Assembly (NCBI RefSeq): GCF_013032445.1
Contig: NZ_WQCA01000003.1
Location: forward strand, 124,001 to 188,000
DNA length: 64,000 nt
Origin: Ruegeria arenilitoris
Lineage (GTDB): Bacteria; Pseudomonadota; Alphaproteobacteria; Rhodobacterales; Rhodobacteraceae
Direction: 5' to 3'
Shown: positions 27,327 to 36,258 of the stretch, piece after piece
How the letters are laid out: the number at the start of each line of letters is the position of its first letter
Numbering within the stretch: position 1 is the first letter of the stretch
Notes under the pieces: model-generated
The model's input: only the letters and a program-made list of their open reading frames with translations
What the model was told of the DNA's origin: nothing
The model's database searches: none
Position numbers and translations under genes: made by a program

Positions 27327-28340
27327 TTAGGCGCGACGGCGGCGTCGAGTGCGCCGCTCGGGCGCGGCATCGTCGCCGGTGCCATCCGACGCTGAGGAAA
27401 ACGGCCCCAGAGCATCGGTGATCTGGTCCAGCGTCGGGCGTGATCCGCGCGGCGTGGTATCCAGAGCCTCGCGCATTTTTCGAATATGGACGGGCATGGT
27501 GCCGCAGCAACCGCCAATTATGGTGGCCCCTGCATCGCGTGCCATAACGGAATATTGCGCCATCAGTTCGGGTGTTCCGTCGTAGTGGATGCTGCCATCC
27601 ACATATTTCGGAATGCCTGCGTTACCTTTGGAAATCAGCGAACGCTCGGTTCCCTGGGCAACAAATCCCAGAACAGTGCGCATGATATCGGACGAGCCGG
27701 TACCGCAATTTGCCCCAAAGGCAATCGGTGGGTTCGGCAGGGTTTCGACCAACTGCGCCAGATCGGCAGAGGTGACACCCATCATGGTGCGCCCGGCAGT
27801 GTCAAAGCTCATGGTACCGCACCACGGCATGTCGGCCAACGCAAACGCCTCGGTCGCTGCGCGGAATTCTTCGGGGGCGCTGATCGTTTCGACCCACAGA
27901 ACGTCCGCGCCACCTTCCTTGAGCGCCTCGGCCTGCTCATGAAACATTTCAACGGCGTCCGCGTGCGACAGGCTGCCGACGGGCTCCATGATTTCACCGG
28001 TCGGACCAACCGAACCGGCGACGACAACGGTGCGACCGGCCTTATCGGCGATTTCGCGGCCCAATTCAGCACCAATGCGGTTCAGTTCGGCCACCCGATC
28101 CTGCGCATCATGCAGTTTCAGACGCGCGGCGGTTCCCCCAAAAGTATTGGTGAGGAACAGATCGCTGCCCGCATCTACCCAACCTTGGTAAAGCGCCCGG
28201 ATCTTTTCGGGCGAATCCACGTTCCACAGCTCGGGTGCGTCGCCTGATTGCAGGCCCATGTTGAACAGATTGGTTCCTGTTGCCCCATCGGCCAGAATAG
28301 CATCGTTGGTTTCGAGTAGCTTGCTCAGTGCATTTGTCAT
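27327..28340 (-). CDS. bmt: Homocysteine S-methyltransferase family protein (betaine-type)
   Basis: 337 residues. The zinc-binding Cys are seen as GANCGTGSSD near residue 215 and GGCCGT near residue 280, as in betaine- and methionine-synthase-type methyltransferases; FLTNTFGGTAARL near 65 is the substrate barrel. It would make methionine from homocysteine with glycine betaine or a related methyl donor, which suits an organism living on osmolytes. The tail is an Arg-rich extension (RRTRRRRRA) of unknown role. It could also be the Hcy-binding half of a split methionine synthase. Confidence 0.8.
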   Translation of the reverse strand: MTNALSKLLETNDAILADGATGTNLFNMGLQSGDAPELWNVDSPEKIRALYQGWVDAGSDLFLTNTFGGTAARLKLHDAQDRVAELNRIGAELGREIADKAGRTVVVAGSVGPTGEIMEPVGSLSHADAVEMFHEQAEALKEGGADVLWVETISAPEEFRAATEAFALADMPWCGTMSFDTAGRTMMGVTSADLAQLVETLPNPPIAFGANCGTGSSDIMRTVLGFVAQGTERSLISKGNAGIPKYVDGSIHYDGTPELMAQYSVMARDAGATIIGGCCGTMPVHIRKMREALDTTPRGSRPTLDQITDALGPFSSASDGTGDDAAPERRTRRRRRA

Positions 28341-28383
28341 TGGGGTGTTCCAAAAAAGGCAGAAAAGCCTGATAAATATAGAG

Positions 28384-28410
28384 ACGCCCCGTGTCTCACG
28401 ACCGGGGCGT
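28384..28410 (-). terminator. Probable terminator after the zeta-subunit gene
   Basis: ACGCCCC (28384-28390) pairs with GGGGCGT (28404-28410); TCTCTATATTTA follows on the minus strand. It lies 51 bases past the upstream stop. Confidence 0.55.
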
Positions 28411-28460
28411 TAAATCAAATTCATAAATCTCATGAAGATCATGAGGTAGGCGCTAAGGCC

Positions 28461-28778
28461 TTAGTCTGTTTCGCTGAGGACCTGCGATTTGGCTTCGGGC
28501 AGAAGCTCAGCCATCTTGGCCCGGATTTCTTCGTCCGAGGACAGAGCACCCAGGTCGCCGGAAACTTTGCGCACAACGTCTTCGTGGCCAACTTCTTCCA
28601 TATCGGCGATCACGACGGTTTTAGCGTAGTCTTCGGCATCTGCACCGGATTTGCCCAGCTTCTCTGCGGCCCACAAGCCAAGCAGCTTGTTGCAGCGGGC
28701 CTGTGCCTTGAACTGCATTTCCTCATCATGAGCAAATTTGGCTTCAAAGGCGTTTTCGCGTTCGTCAAACGTGGTCAT
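28461..28778 (-). CDS. F1-ATPase inhibitor zeta subunit (DUF1476)
   Basis: 105 residues, the family length. MTTFDERENAFEAKFAHDEEMQFKAQARCNKLLG matches the alphaproteobacterial zeta subunit, whose N-terminal helix inserts into F1 and blocks ATP hydrolysis. The rest is an acidic helical bundle. It is a single-gene unit divergent from purC with its own promoter-like TTGCGA-N17-CATATC upstream. Confidence 0.92.
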   Translation of the reverse strand: MTTFDERENAFEAKFAHDEEMQFKAQARCNKLLGLWAAEKLGKSGADAEDYAKTVVIADMEEVGHEDVVRKVSGDLGALSSDEEIRAKMAELLPEAKSQVLSETD

Positions 28779-28884
28779 TGGTTGGGGACCCCTTGGATTA
28801 CAACTTCTTCCCAGATGATATGACTATACGTGCAGCTGTTCGCAAGGGAATTGCGCTGCGTCAAAGCCCCTCGGGTCAGTAAAC

Positions 28885-28913
28885 TTGCGGGAAAGGGGGG
28901 CTTGCACTATGAG
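28885..28913 (+). promoter_or_regulatory. Probable purC promoter
   Basis: TTGCGG (28885-28890), 17-base spacer, TATGAG (28908-28913), predicting a leader of about 47 bases before the ATG at 28966. Confidence 0.5.
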
Positions 28914-28965
28914 AACGCCAACGTGAGGGGACTCATTCCCTCTGTTCAGAGTGGAAAGGTCGCTT

Positions 28966-29721
28966 ATGGCGCGTCGCAAGAAAATCTATGAAGGTAAGGC
29001 CAAGATTCTTTACGAAGGACCCGAGCCGGGCACCATCGTTCAGTATTTCAAGGACGACGCCACCGCGTTCAACGCCGAGAAGAAGGACGTGATCGACGGC
29101 AAGGGCGTGCTGAACAACCGCCTGAGCGAGTTCTTCATGAATGGTCTGGCCCAGATTGGCGTGCCGACCCACTTTATCCGCCGTCTGAACATGCGTGAAC
29201 AACTGGTGCGCAGCTGCGAGATCGTGCCGCTGGAAGTGATCGTGCGCAACTATGCCGCCGGGTCGATGTCGAAACGCCTGGGCATTGCCGAGGGCACGCA
29301 ATTGCCGCGTCCGATCGTGGAATACTGCTACAAAGACGACGCGCTGGGTGATCCTCTGGTCACCGAGGAACATATCGCTGCCTTTGGCTGGGCCAGCCAG
29401 CAGGACATGGAGGACATCCTCAGCCTCGCGCTGCGGGTGAATGACTTCATGAGCGGTGTGATGCTGGCAGTTGGAATCCGTCTAGTCGACTTCAAGATTG
29501 AGATCGGGCGTGTCTATGACGGCGACTACCAACGTCTGATCATCGCGGATGAGATCAGCCCTGACAGCTGCCGCTTGTGGGATATCGAGACCGGTCAGAA
29601 GCTGGACAAGGACGTGTTTCGCCGCGATCTGGGCAGCCTGACCGATGCCTATTCCGAGGTTGCGCGCCGTCTGGGCGTCTTGCCGAAAAGCAACGTGACC
29701 AAGCCGACGCTGATCAACTAA
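28966..29721 (+). CDS. purC: SAICAR synthetase
   Basis: 251 residues. It joins aspartate to CAIR with ATP in purine synthesis. [21 protein letters not shown] at the start is the ATP-binding strand pair; [17 protein letters not shown] near 85 and [13 protein letters not shown] near 175 are further signatures. An in-frame start at 28951 is possible, but the ATG at 28966 gives the family N-terminus. A clear terminator follows, so it is separate from marC and purS. Confidence 0.96.
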   Translation: MARRKKIYEGKAKILYEGPEPGTIVQYFKDDATAFNAEKKDVIDGKGVLNNRLSEFFMNGLAQIGVPTHFIRRLNMREQLVRSCEIVPLEVIVRNYAAGSMSKRLGIAEGTQLPRPIVEYCYKDDALGDPLVTEEHIAAFGWASQQDMEDILSLALRVNDFMSGVMLAVGIRLVDFKIEIGRVYDGDYQRLIIADEISPDSCRLWDIETGQKLDKDVFRRDLGSLTDAYSEVARRLGVLPKSNVTKPTLIN

Positions 29722-29743
29722 GCGTTTCGGTGCAGTTACGTTG

Positions 29744-29778
29744 AAAGCGCTGTCCATTCAGACGGCGCTTTTTTCTTT
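29744..29778 (+). terminator. Terminator of purC
   Basis: An 11-bp stem, AAAGCGCTGTC (29744-29754) with GACGGCGCTTT (29761-29771), followed by TTTCTTTT. Confidence 0.85.
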
Positions 29779-29849
29779 TGCTCTAGTGGTTTGACAGCGC
29801 GCCCGGTCCTTCGCATTGTCGGGGCAGGTACAACCAGGGTGGTCCCGAC

Positions 29850-30512
29850 ATGGCCGAATTGTTCGATCAGGCTGTCTTTCTGAAGTTCCTCGCGGCGCTG
29901 CTGGCGATTTTTAATCCGCTGTACGGCATTCCGATTTTCCTGAGCATGACCGAAGGCTATTCGGCGCCCGAGCGCAAGCGCGTTGCGCTGATCGTCACGG
30001 GCACCGTTGTGATCGTGGCCCTGATCGCTGTGCTGGTAGGCGAAGAGGTGCTGGCCATCTTCGGCATCGACATCCCGTCGTTCCGCATTGCCGGTGGGTT
30101 GATCATTCTGGGGGTGGGCATGTCGATGCTGAACGCCTCGGACCGGCCACAAGGCGATCAGCAGGCAGTGGAAGAAGGCGCCAAGAAGAAAAGCAACATC
30201 GCCGTTGTGCCGTTGGCGATTCCTCTGACAATCGGACCGGGGACCATTGCGACCACGATTGTCTTTGCCCACACGCTGTCGGACGGGGCCGAGATTGTAA
30301 CCTTGGGGTCCGCGGTGCTGATTGCCTGCGCGATCGTGGGGCTGGGGTTACTGTTCGCTGACCCGATCTCGCGGTTTTTTGGACCGACCATGATCAACGT
30401 CATCACCCGCGTCATGGCGATTATCCTGGTCGCCGTGGCCGTTGAGATGGTGCTGACCGGCACGTTTAACGCAATAGAAGCGCGCTTTCCCAGTTTGAGC
30501 GGTGGAGGCTGA
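29850..30512 (+). CDS. MarC-family integral membrane protein
   Basis: 220 residues with six predicted membrane helices. FLKFLAALLAIFNPLYGIPIFLSMT near the N-terminus and FGIDIPSFRIAGGLIILGVGMSML near residue 70 match MarC (UPF0056). VPLAIPLTIGPGTIATTI near 125 is the second conserved repeat. Family function is unproven despite the historical link to multiple antibiotic resistance. It lies between purC and purS but is bounded by a terminator upstream and a promoter-like gap downstream. Confidence 0.88.
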   Translation: MAELFDQAVFLKFLAALLAIFNPLYGIPIFLSMTEGYSAPERKRVALIVTGTVVIVALIAVLVGEEVLAIFGIDIPSFRIAGGLIILGVGMSMLNASDRPQGDQQAVEEGAKKKSNIAVVPLAIPLTIGPGTIATTIVFAHTLSDGAEIVTLGSAVLIACAIVGLGLLFADPISRFFGPTMINVITRVMAIILVAVAVEMVLTGTFNAIEARFPSLSGGG

Positions 30513-30548
30513 TCGGCCAACCTGCGTCAAACTGTATTCTGACAAGGG

Positions 30549-30577
30549 TTGTCGAACGCTGTTTCGCACGCTATCCC
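30549..30577 (+). promoter_or_regulatory. Possible promoter of purS
   Basis: TTGTCG, 17 bases, TATCCC, about 50 bases before the purS start codon. Weak -10. Confidence 0.35.
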
Positions 30578-30628
30578 CCGCGCAACGGAACGGGCCTGAA
30601 ACCACGGCCCTCAGCTGGAGTTGCGGGA

Positions 30629-30859
30629 ATGAAAGCACGGGTGCATGTGATGCTGAAGAACGGGGTCCTCGACCCGCAGGGTGAGGCCGTACGGCACGCT
30701 TTGGGCGCCATGGGCTTTGATCAGGTCGAAGGCGTGCGTCAGGGCAAGGTGATCGACCTTGAACTGGCCGAAGGCGCGACCGAGGCCGACATCACCGAGA
30801 TGTGCGAAAAGCTGTTGGCCAACACCGTCATCGAACGCTACGAGATCGAACTGGTCTGA
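30629..30859 (+). CDS. purS: FGAM synthase subunit PurS
   Basis: 76 residues. MKARVHVMLKNGVLDPQGEAV and GFDQVEGVRQGKVIDLEL are the PurS dimer strands. It bridges PurL and PurQ in the three-part phosphoribosylformylglycinamidine synthase. GGAGTTGCGGGA precedes the ATG. The next gene, an alcohol dehydrogenase, begins four bases after its stop and separates it from purQ. Confidence 0.94.
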   Translation: MKARVHVMLKNGVLDPQGEAVRHALGAMGFDQVEGVRQGKVIDLELAEGATEADITEMCEKLLANTVIERYEIELV

Positions 30860-30863
30860 CTTG

Positions 30864-31907
30864 ATGCGGGCGGCCCGTCTGATCACCTATCGTCAACCGC
30901 TTGAGGTGACGACCATTCCCGACCCGGAACCGGCCGAGGACGGCGTTGTCGTCCGGGTGCTGGCCTGCGGCGTTTGCCGGTCGGATTGGCATGCGTGGTC
31001 GGGGTCTGATCCCGATGTGATCTTGCCGATGACACCCGGGCATGAATACTGCGGCGAGGTTGTCGCAGTTGGTGCACGTGTAAATCGCTGGAAGGTCGGG
31101 GATAGGGTGATCGCGCCCTTCATTTTGGCCTGCGGCCATTGCCCGGACTGTGCGCAGGGGCATCAGACGATCTGCTCGGATCAGGTGGTGCCCGGTTTTA
31201 CCTGCGACGGGGCCTTTGCCGAATACATTGCCGTCGCGCATGCTGACGCCAACTTGACTGCCCTGCCGGACACGCTTGCACCGGAAATTGCAGCGGCCTT
31301 GGGCTGCCGGGTAACCACCGCGTGGCAGGCATTGGTCGGTCGAGCTCAAATACAGGGCGGCGAGTGGCTGGCCATATTCGGCGGTGGCGGTGTAGGTATC
31401 TCGACGCTCTTGCTGGGCAAGGCGCTGGGTGCGCGCGTCGTGGTGGTCGATATCGCGGACGACAAGCTGGCCTATGCCAAAAGCCTTGGTGCCGATGCGG
31501 TCATCAATGCGGCCACCGGTATTGCGCCGGAGGCCGTGAAAGAAATCACCAACGGCGGGGCGCACATCGCGATTGAGGCGCTGGGGATCGAAACGACCAC
31601 CGTTGCTGCCGTAAACTCACTGCGCAAGCTGGGCCGCATGGTGCAAATTGGAATGCCGACCGGGCAGCATTCGAACATGTCCCTGCCGATGGACGTGCTG
31701 TATTCCGGGCAGCTGGCCATCTACGGCACCCGCGGGATGCCAAGCTGGCGCTATCCGTCGCTGTTGTCGCTGATTTCCGGGGGCAGTGTTGATCTGAGCC
31801 CGCTGGTGACGCGAAAAATAACTCTGAACCAGGTGAGTGACGAGCTTGCCGCCTTTGACCACCCAGCGCCACCCGGTGTTGCCGTGGTCACCGATTTTGT
31901 CTGTTAG
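30864..31907 (+). CDS. Zinc-dependent alcohol dehydrogenase, inserted between purS and purQ
   Basis: 347 residues. Catalytic zinc ligands are seen as [12 protein letters not shown] near residue 35 and GHEYCGEVV near 62; the structural zinc Cys quartet is [16 protein letters not shown] near 92. The Rossmann motif [13 protein letters not shown] is near 170, with an acidic VVDIAD after it, which suits NAD. It starts four bases after purS with TGACTTG, and its stop is 11 bases before purQ with an AGGAGGG. It is therefore inside the pur operon, although no purine role is known for this family. Substrate unknown. Confidence 0.88.
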   Translation: MRAARLITYRQPLEVTTIPDPEPAEDGVVVRVLACGVCRSDWHAWSGSDPDVILPMTPGHEYCGEVVAVGARVNRWKVGDRVIAPFILACGHCPDCAQGHQTICSDQVVPGFTCDGAFAEYIAVAHADANLTALPDTLAPEIAAALGCRVTTAWQALVGRAQIQGGEWLAIFGGGGVGISTLLLGKALGARVVVVDIADDKLAYAKSLGADAVINAATGIAPEAVKEITNGGAHIAIEALGIETTTVAAVNSLRKLGRMVQIGMPTGQHSNMSLPMDVLYSGQLAIYGTRGMPSWRYPSLLSLISGGSVDLSPLVTRKITLNQVSDELAAFDHPAPPGVAVVTDFVC

Positions 31908-31918
31908 GAGGGTCCGCA

Positions 31919-32587
31919 ATGCGCGCAGCCGTCATCGTTTTCCCCGGTTCGAACTGTGACCGGGACCTTGCAGTGGCCTTTGAACAGGCTGGGTTTCAGG
32001 TCGATATGGTCTGGCACAAGGATGCCGCGCTGCCCGAGGGTATCGACATCGTGGGCGTACCCGGCGGGTTCTCGTATGGTGATTACCTGCGCTGTGGAGC
32101 TATCGCCGCACAATCGCCGATCTGCAAGGCCGTGGTCGATCACACCAACCGTGGCGGGTACGCCGTGGGTGTCTGCAACGGGTTTCAGATTCTGACCGAG
32201 ACCGGAATTCTGCCCGGCGCCCTGCTGCGCAACGCAGGATTGAAGTACATCTGCAAGACCGTCGGCCTTAAGGTGGAAACCAGCGACAGCGCCTTTACCC
32301 AAGGCTATAACGCAGGCGACGTGATCGGGATTCCGATCGCCCACCATGACGGAAACTATTTTGCTGACGACGCCACATTGTCCACGCTTCAGGATCAAGA
32401 TCGGATCGCATTCACCTATACCGAGAATCCGAATGGATCGGTCGGTGACATCGCCGGTATCCTATCGGAAAACCGCAGAGTTCTCGGGATGATGCCCCAC
32501 CCGGAACGCGCGGCCGATGCAGGCCACGGAGGCACCGATGGAACGGCATTGTTCCGCGCATTGTCCGGTGTTCTCGCACCAGCGTGA
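31919..32587 (+). CDS. purQ: FGAM synthase glutaminase subunit PurQ
   Basis: 222 residues. The class I glutaminase Cys is in [11 protein letters not shown] near residue 87, and the His/Glu end is [10 protein letters not shown] near 195. PurQ feeds ammonia from glutamine to PurL. AGGAGGG lies eight bases upstream of the ATG. A hairpin terminator follows. Confidence 0.96.
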   Translation: MRAAVIVFPGSNCDRDLAVAFEQAGFQVDMVWHKDAALPEGIDIVGVPGGFSYGDYLRCGAIAAQSPICKAVVDHTNRGGYAVGVCNGFQILTETGILPGALLRNAGLKYICKTVGLKVETSDSAFTQGYNAGDVIGIPIAHHDGNYFADDATLSTLQDQDRIAFTYTENPNGSVGDIAGILSENRRVLGMMPHPERAADAGHGGTDGTALFRALSGVLAPA

Positions 32588-32594
32588 CTTGAGG

Positions 32595-32618
32595 TTACGC
32601 TTCAGCAAGCGTAATTTT
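32595..32618 (+). terminator. Terminator of the purS-purQ operon
   Basis: TTACGCTT (32595-32602), loop CAGC, AAGCGTAA (32607-32614), then TTTT. Eight-bp perfect stem, seven bases past the purQ stop. Confidence 0.75.
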
Positions 32619-32623
32619 CACGG

Positions 32624-34405
32624 ATGAGCTCCGATGTTCAATATGGCCGGTCCTTTTTGAAAAAACCGTTTCGCGGTGCCCCTCTTGGGTGGCGCCTGCG
32701 CTTGGCTGTGATCGCTCTGCTGGTTGCCGCTTGCGCGACGATCTGGGTTACGAACCGTCTGTTGACCGACAGGTTCACAGAGTCGACCCGCAACCGCGCC
32801 GAAGTGCGTCTGGCGTTATACTCCGGCAACCTGCTGAGTGAACTGCGCAGAAATGCAATTGTACCGCAATTGCTATCCCGCGATCCCACATTGATCTCGG
32901 CGCTCCAGTCCAGTGATTATTCCTTGTCCAGCCAGCGCCTGATCTCATTTGTCGAAGAGATCGGTGCCGCATCCTTGATGTTGTTGGACCGGGATGGTCT
33001 TGCGCGGGCGGCAACAGACAGAAATAGGCTGGGCGAAGCGCATCGCAGTTCGCCCTATTTCATAGATGCCTTACGCTCGAATGCCACAATTTTTACGGTT
33101 ATTCCGAAGGAGTCCGGTGGCTACAGCTTCGTCTATTCCCGCCGCATCGACGCCAATGGCGATGTACTTGGTGTAATTGTCGTTGAGGTCGATCTGCACA
33201 AATTCGAGTTGACCTGGGCCGGTATCTCAGACGCGGTGATGGTTACAGACAGCACAGGAACCATCATTTTGTCGACCGAGCCGCAGTGGCGCGGGCTGGA
33301 TGAAAACGCCGCCATGCTGCGTCAGCCGCCGGAAGGCGCTATCCAGCGCGCGATCCGGGCAACAGCGGATTGGACCGCTCCTCTACCACCTGATGCCTAC
33401 CTACAGGGCGAGGCCGTGATGCGAATGGAAACGCGTATTCCGTTCCGCGGTTGGCAAATGACATCGTTCACGACTTATGCCTCGATCAGGGAAAAGGTGA
33501 ACAGCGTCCTTGCGCTTGAGATCATGGGATTTGCGATTCTTTTGGCGCTGGCCTTTTACGCGCTTAGCCGTCGAGCGACGTTCCGGATGGCATTGTTCCA
33601 GCGTGAGTCGGCAGAGCTTCGCGCATTGAACATGCGGCTACAGCGGGAAATTGCTGAGCGGGAAAGGGTTGAAAAGACACTGGAAGTTGCCGAGCAGACG
33701 CTGGCGCAAAGTTCGAAACTGGCCGCTCTGGGTGAGATGTCAGCGGCCGTCAGTCATGAGCTTAATCAACCGCTGGCTGCAATGAAAACCTATCTGGCGG
33801 GCGCGCGTTTACTGCTGCGCAGGAACCGCCCGGAAGAGGCCTTGGCCAGCTTCGGCCGCATCGACGGTCTGATCGAACGGATGGGCGCGATTACACGGCA
33901 ACTCAAATCTTACGCACGCAAGGGTGCGGACGCGTTTTCCCCTGTAAATCTTGGTGAAGCACTGGCCTCATCCCTGTCGATGATGGAACCGCAACTGCGG
34001 CAACGCGATGTAAAAATAACTCAAATTCTTCCCGAGGAACCTGTTATAGTGATGGGGGATCGGATGCGGATAGAACAGGTTATGGTCAACCTCTTGCGCA
34101 ACGCGCTGGATGCCACCAAATCAGTATCAGAGCCGGATGTGGAAATCATCCTGGCGGCGGGTGACATGGCGGTGCTGACCGTGCGCGACAATGGTCACGG
34201 AATCGAAAATATCGAGAACCTGTTTGAACCGTTTTATACCACCAAGCAGCCCGGAGACGGGGTCGGTTTGGGACTTGCCATCTCTTCTGGTATCGTGAAC
34301 GACCACGGGGGACGGCTGACTGCCCGCAACAGCCAGCAAGGTGGTGCGGTGTTTGAGATGCAGTTGCCGATACTGGGAAGCGATGGCCTTGAGGCCGCTG
34401 AATAA
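32624..34405 (+). CDS. dctB: C4-dicarboxylate sensor histidine kinase DctB-like
   Basis: 593 residues. A first membrane helix (about residues 25-45), a periplasmic PDC-type sensor of about 260 residues, then a second helix (VLALEIMGFAILLALAFYALS near 300). The kinase core has the phospho-His in AVSHELNQPLAAM near 378, an N box NLLRNALDATKS near 490, and GLGLAISSGIVNDHGG near 545. DctB senses C4-dicarboxylates and phosphorylates DctD. The next gene starts 13 bases after its stop. No transporter genes are adjacent. Confidence 0.9.
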   Translation: MSSDVQYGRSFLKKPFRGAPLGWRLRLAVIALLVAACATIWVTNRLLTDRFTESTRNRAEVRLALYSGNLLSELRRNAIVPQLLSRDPTLISALQSSDYSLSSQRLISFVEEIGAASLMLLDRDGLARAATDRNRLGEAHRSSPYFIDALRSNATIFTVIPKESGGYSFVYSRRIDANGDVLGVIVVEVDLHKFELTWAGISDAVMVTDSTGTIILSTEPQWRGLDENAAMLRQPPEGAIQRAIRATADWTAPLPPDAYLQGEAVMRMETRIPFRGWQMTSFTTYASIREKVNSVLALEIMGFAILLALAFYALSRRATFRMALFQRESAELRALNMRLQREIAERERVEKTLEVAEQTLAQSSKLAALGEMSAAVSHELNQPLAAMKTYLAGARLLLRRNRPEEALASFGRIDGLIERMGAITRQLKSYARKGADAFSPVNLGEALASSLSMMEPQLRQRDVKITQILPEEPVIVMGDRMRIEQVMVNLLRNALDATKSVSEPDVEIILAAGDMAVLTVRDNGHGIENIENLFEPFYTTKQPGDGVGLGLAISSGIVNDHGGRLTARNSQQGGAVFEMQLPILGSDGLEAAE

Positions 34406-34418
34406 CAAAGGAATTACT

Positions 34419-35753
34419 ATGGCACAGGCCATGAAAATCGCCATTGTTGATGACGAACAGGACATGCGCCAGTCGATCAGCCAATGGCTGGCGCTGTCGG
34501 GATATGACACCGAAACCTTCTCGAGCGCCGAAGATGCGCTGAAAGTACTGGGGCCGGATTATCCGGGTATTGTCATCTCGGACATCAAGATGCCTGGCAT
34601 GGACGGCATTCAGCTTCTGAAAAAGCTGATGGGCGCGGACAGCACTTTGCCGGTCATCATGATTACGGGTCACGGTGACGTTCCGATGGCGGTTGAGGCG
34701 ATGCGCGTCGGAGCTTTTGACTTCCTTGAAAAGCCCTTCAACCCCGATCGGATGTCCGAACTGGCCAAACGCGCCAGCAATGCACGCCGTCTTACGCTGG
34801 ATAATCGGGCGTTGCGGCGTGAGCTATCGGATGGCACCCAGATCATGAACAAGTTGATCGGTGCCAGCCCGGTGATGGAACGTCTTCGCGAAGACATTCT
34901 GGATTTGGGGCAGGCGGACGGCCACGTTTTGATTGATGGCGAGACTGGTACTGGCAAAACGCTGGTTGCACACGCTCTGCATGCTGTCGGCAGCCGGGCT
35001 GGTAAGAAATTCGTTCTGGTGTCCTGTGCGGCGTTGGAAGAAGAGGTTCTGTCCAAACGTCTGTTTGGCCCGATGCTGCCTGAAGATGCCCAATTGCCGG
35101 CCATTGAGGAGGCGCGCGGGGGTACTCTGGTTCTTGAAGACGTTGAAGCACTCAGCGACACGCTTCAGGCTCGGCTGCTGAGCGTCATGAACGATCAGGG
35201 AACGCCAGCCGAGACACGGATCGTCGCGATTTCCAATCTGCAAGAGGCCGGAAAAACCAGCGAAGACGTGCTGCGCCCAGACCTGTTCTACCGTTTGGCT
35301 GCTCTGCGGATCACAATGCCCCCGCTGCGCCAGCGCGGCGAGGACATCCTGACGCTGTTCACCCGCCTTAGCGAGCAGTTTGCCGAGGAATACGGCTGTG
35401 ATGCACCGCAGGTCAGCGCCCAAGAAGCTGCGCAACTGCTGCAGGCGCCTTGGCCAGGCAACGTGCGACAACTGATCAATATTGCCGAACGCGCCGTGCT
35501 GCAGTCTCGCCGTGGATCGGGCACGATTGCGTCGCTGCTGATGTCGGATCACGAGGAAATGCAGCCTGTGATGACGACCGAGGGCAAACCACTCAAGGAA
35601 TATGTCGAAGCGTTTGAGCGGATGCTAATCGACAACACAATGCGTCGCCACAAGGGTTCGATTGCGTCTGTGATGGAAGAACTGTGTCTGCCGCGGCGAA
35701 CGCTGAACGAGAAGATGGCCAAATACGGCCTGCAGCGTTCGGATTACCTGTAA
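34419..35753 (+). CDS. dctD: DctD-like response regulator lacking the sigma-54 contact loop
   Basis: 444 residues: receiver (phospho-Asp in SDIKMPGMDG near residue 55), AAA+ domain (Walker A GETGTGKT near 173) and Fis-type helix-turn-helix (GSIASVMEELCLPRRTLNEK near 418). After RLFG near 215 the usual GAFTGA loop is absent; the sequence goes LFGPMLPEDAQLPAIEEARG to Walker B. Walker B reads LVLEDVE, with the DE order swapped. The sensor-II LFYRL is kept. AAAGGA precedes the ATG at 34419. By analogy with Rhodobacter NtrC it may act on sigma-70 promoters. Confidence 0.88.
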   Translation: MAQAMKIAIVDDEQDMRQSISQWLALSGYDTETFSSAEDALKVLGPDYPGIVISDIKMPGMDGIQLLKKLMGADSTLPVIMITGHGDVPMAVEAMRVGAFDFLEKPFNPDRMSELAKRASNARRLTLDNRALRRELSDGTQIMNKLIGASPVMERLREDILDLGQADGHVLIDGETGTGKTLVAHALHAVGSRAGKKFVLVSCAALEEEVLSKRLFGPMLPEDAQLPAIEEARGGTLVLEDVEALSDTLQARLLSVMNDQGTPAETRIVAISNLQEAGKTSEDVLRPDLFYRLAALRITMPPLRQRGEDILTLFTRLSEQFAEEYGCDAPQVSAQEAAQLLQAPWPGNVRQLINIAERAVLQSRRGSGTIASLLMSDHEEMQPVMTTEGKPLKEYVEAFERMLIDNTMRRHKGSIASVMEELCLPRRTLNEKMAKYGLQRSDYL

Positions 35754-35760
35754 TTGGGCA

Positions 35761-35822
35761 GGGGGCTCTGCCCCCGCCGCCCTTTGGGCGAATCCCCTAG
35801 GAAATTTTTGACCAGATGAAGG
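35761..35822 (+). repeat. Dispersed intergenic repeat, copy B
   Basis: Begins eight bases after the dctD stop: GGGGGC TCT GCCCCC hairpin (35761-35775), then GCCGCCCTTTGGGCG, CCCCTAGGAAATTTTTG, and CCAGATGAAG. Close match to copy C at 55911, looser match to copy A at 22661. Confidence 0.7.
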
Positions 35823-35944
35823 GATCCTGATCGGTGTTCGGGACCCTTGGTGCAGTTTGCCCATTGTCTTTTCCACAGGACTGCTTTTATTGTGTCCGAA
35901 CGGGCCGGGCCGGTTTTCAGCCCCTAAGCCCCGAATCTTTGAGT

Positions 35945-35973
35945 TTCGCTGCTCTGCCGCGGATGGCTATAAT
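35945..35973 (+). promoter_or_regulatory. Probable promoter of rne
   Basis: TTCGCT (35945-35950), 17 bases, perfect TATAAT (35968-35973). Predicted start near 35980 gives a leader of about 280 bases. Confidence 0.45.
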
Positions 35974-35979
35974 CCCACG

Positions 35980-36258
35980 AGGCAAAGCAGACCGATTAGG
36001 CCCCAGGTTGGGGCAAATGAACGCCTGAGCCCGCTGATGCGGGCGAAAGGAATATAATGGGCAGACAGCGGTGAGCCGCGTCTGTCGGAGAAGAACCGCG
36101 ATGACGCGCGCGCAACGATCGAGAATACGGGCAGGGGGCCACAGTGCCAGACCCTGCCGCGCGCCGTCCGATATCGCCCTGACAAGACACCACCCCAAAA
36201 GCGCCTGTCCCCCCGGACGGGTCAGGACAACGCGTTTGGCGCGGTGCACCAAGGACAC
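35980..36258 (+). ncRNA. Long structured 5' leader of rne
   Basis: No reading frame with coding character lies in the 505-base gap before rne. Downstream of the promoter are hairpins at 36000-36014 (GCCCC AGGTT GGGGC) and 36029-36044 (GCCCGC TGAT GCGGGC). Further ones lie near 36063-36086 (ACAG...CTGT) and near 36130-36165 (GGCAGGG...CCCTGCC enclosing a smaller stem). A short frame, GAAAGGA then ATG at 36057, encodes five residues. E. coli rne has a 361-base leader that RNase E itself cuts; this may be an analogous feedback element. Confidence 0.45.

Noticed and set aside
30759..30863. A longer N-terminus for the alcohol dehydrogenase starting inside purS
   Set aside because: The extra residues (Arg/Pro/Ser rich) are purS read in another frame; the ATG at 30864 gives the family N-terminus.
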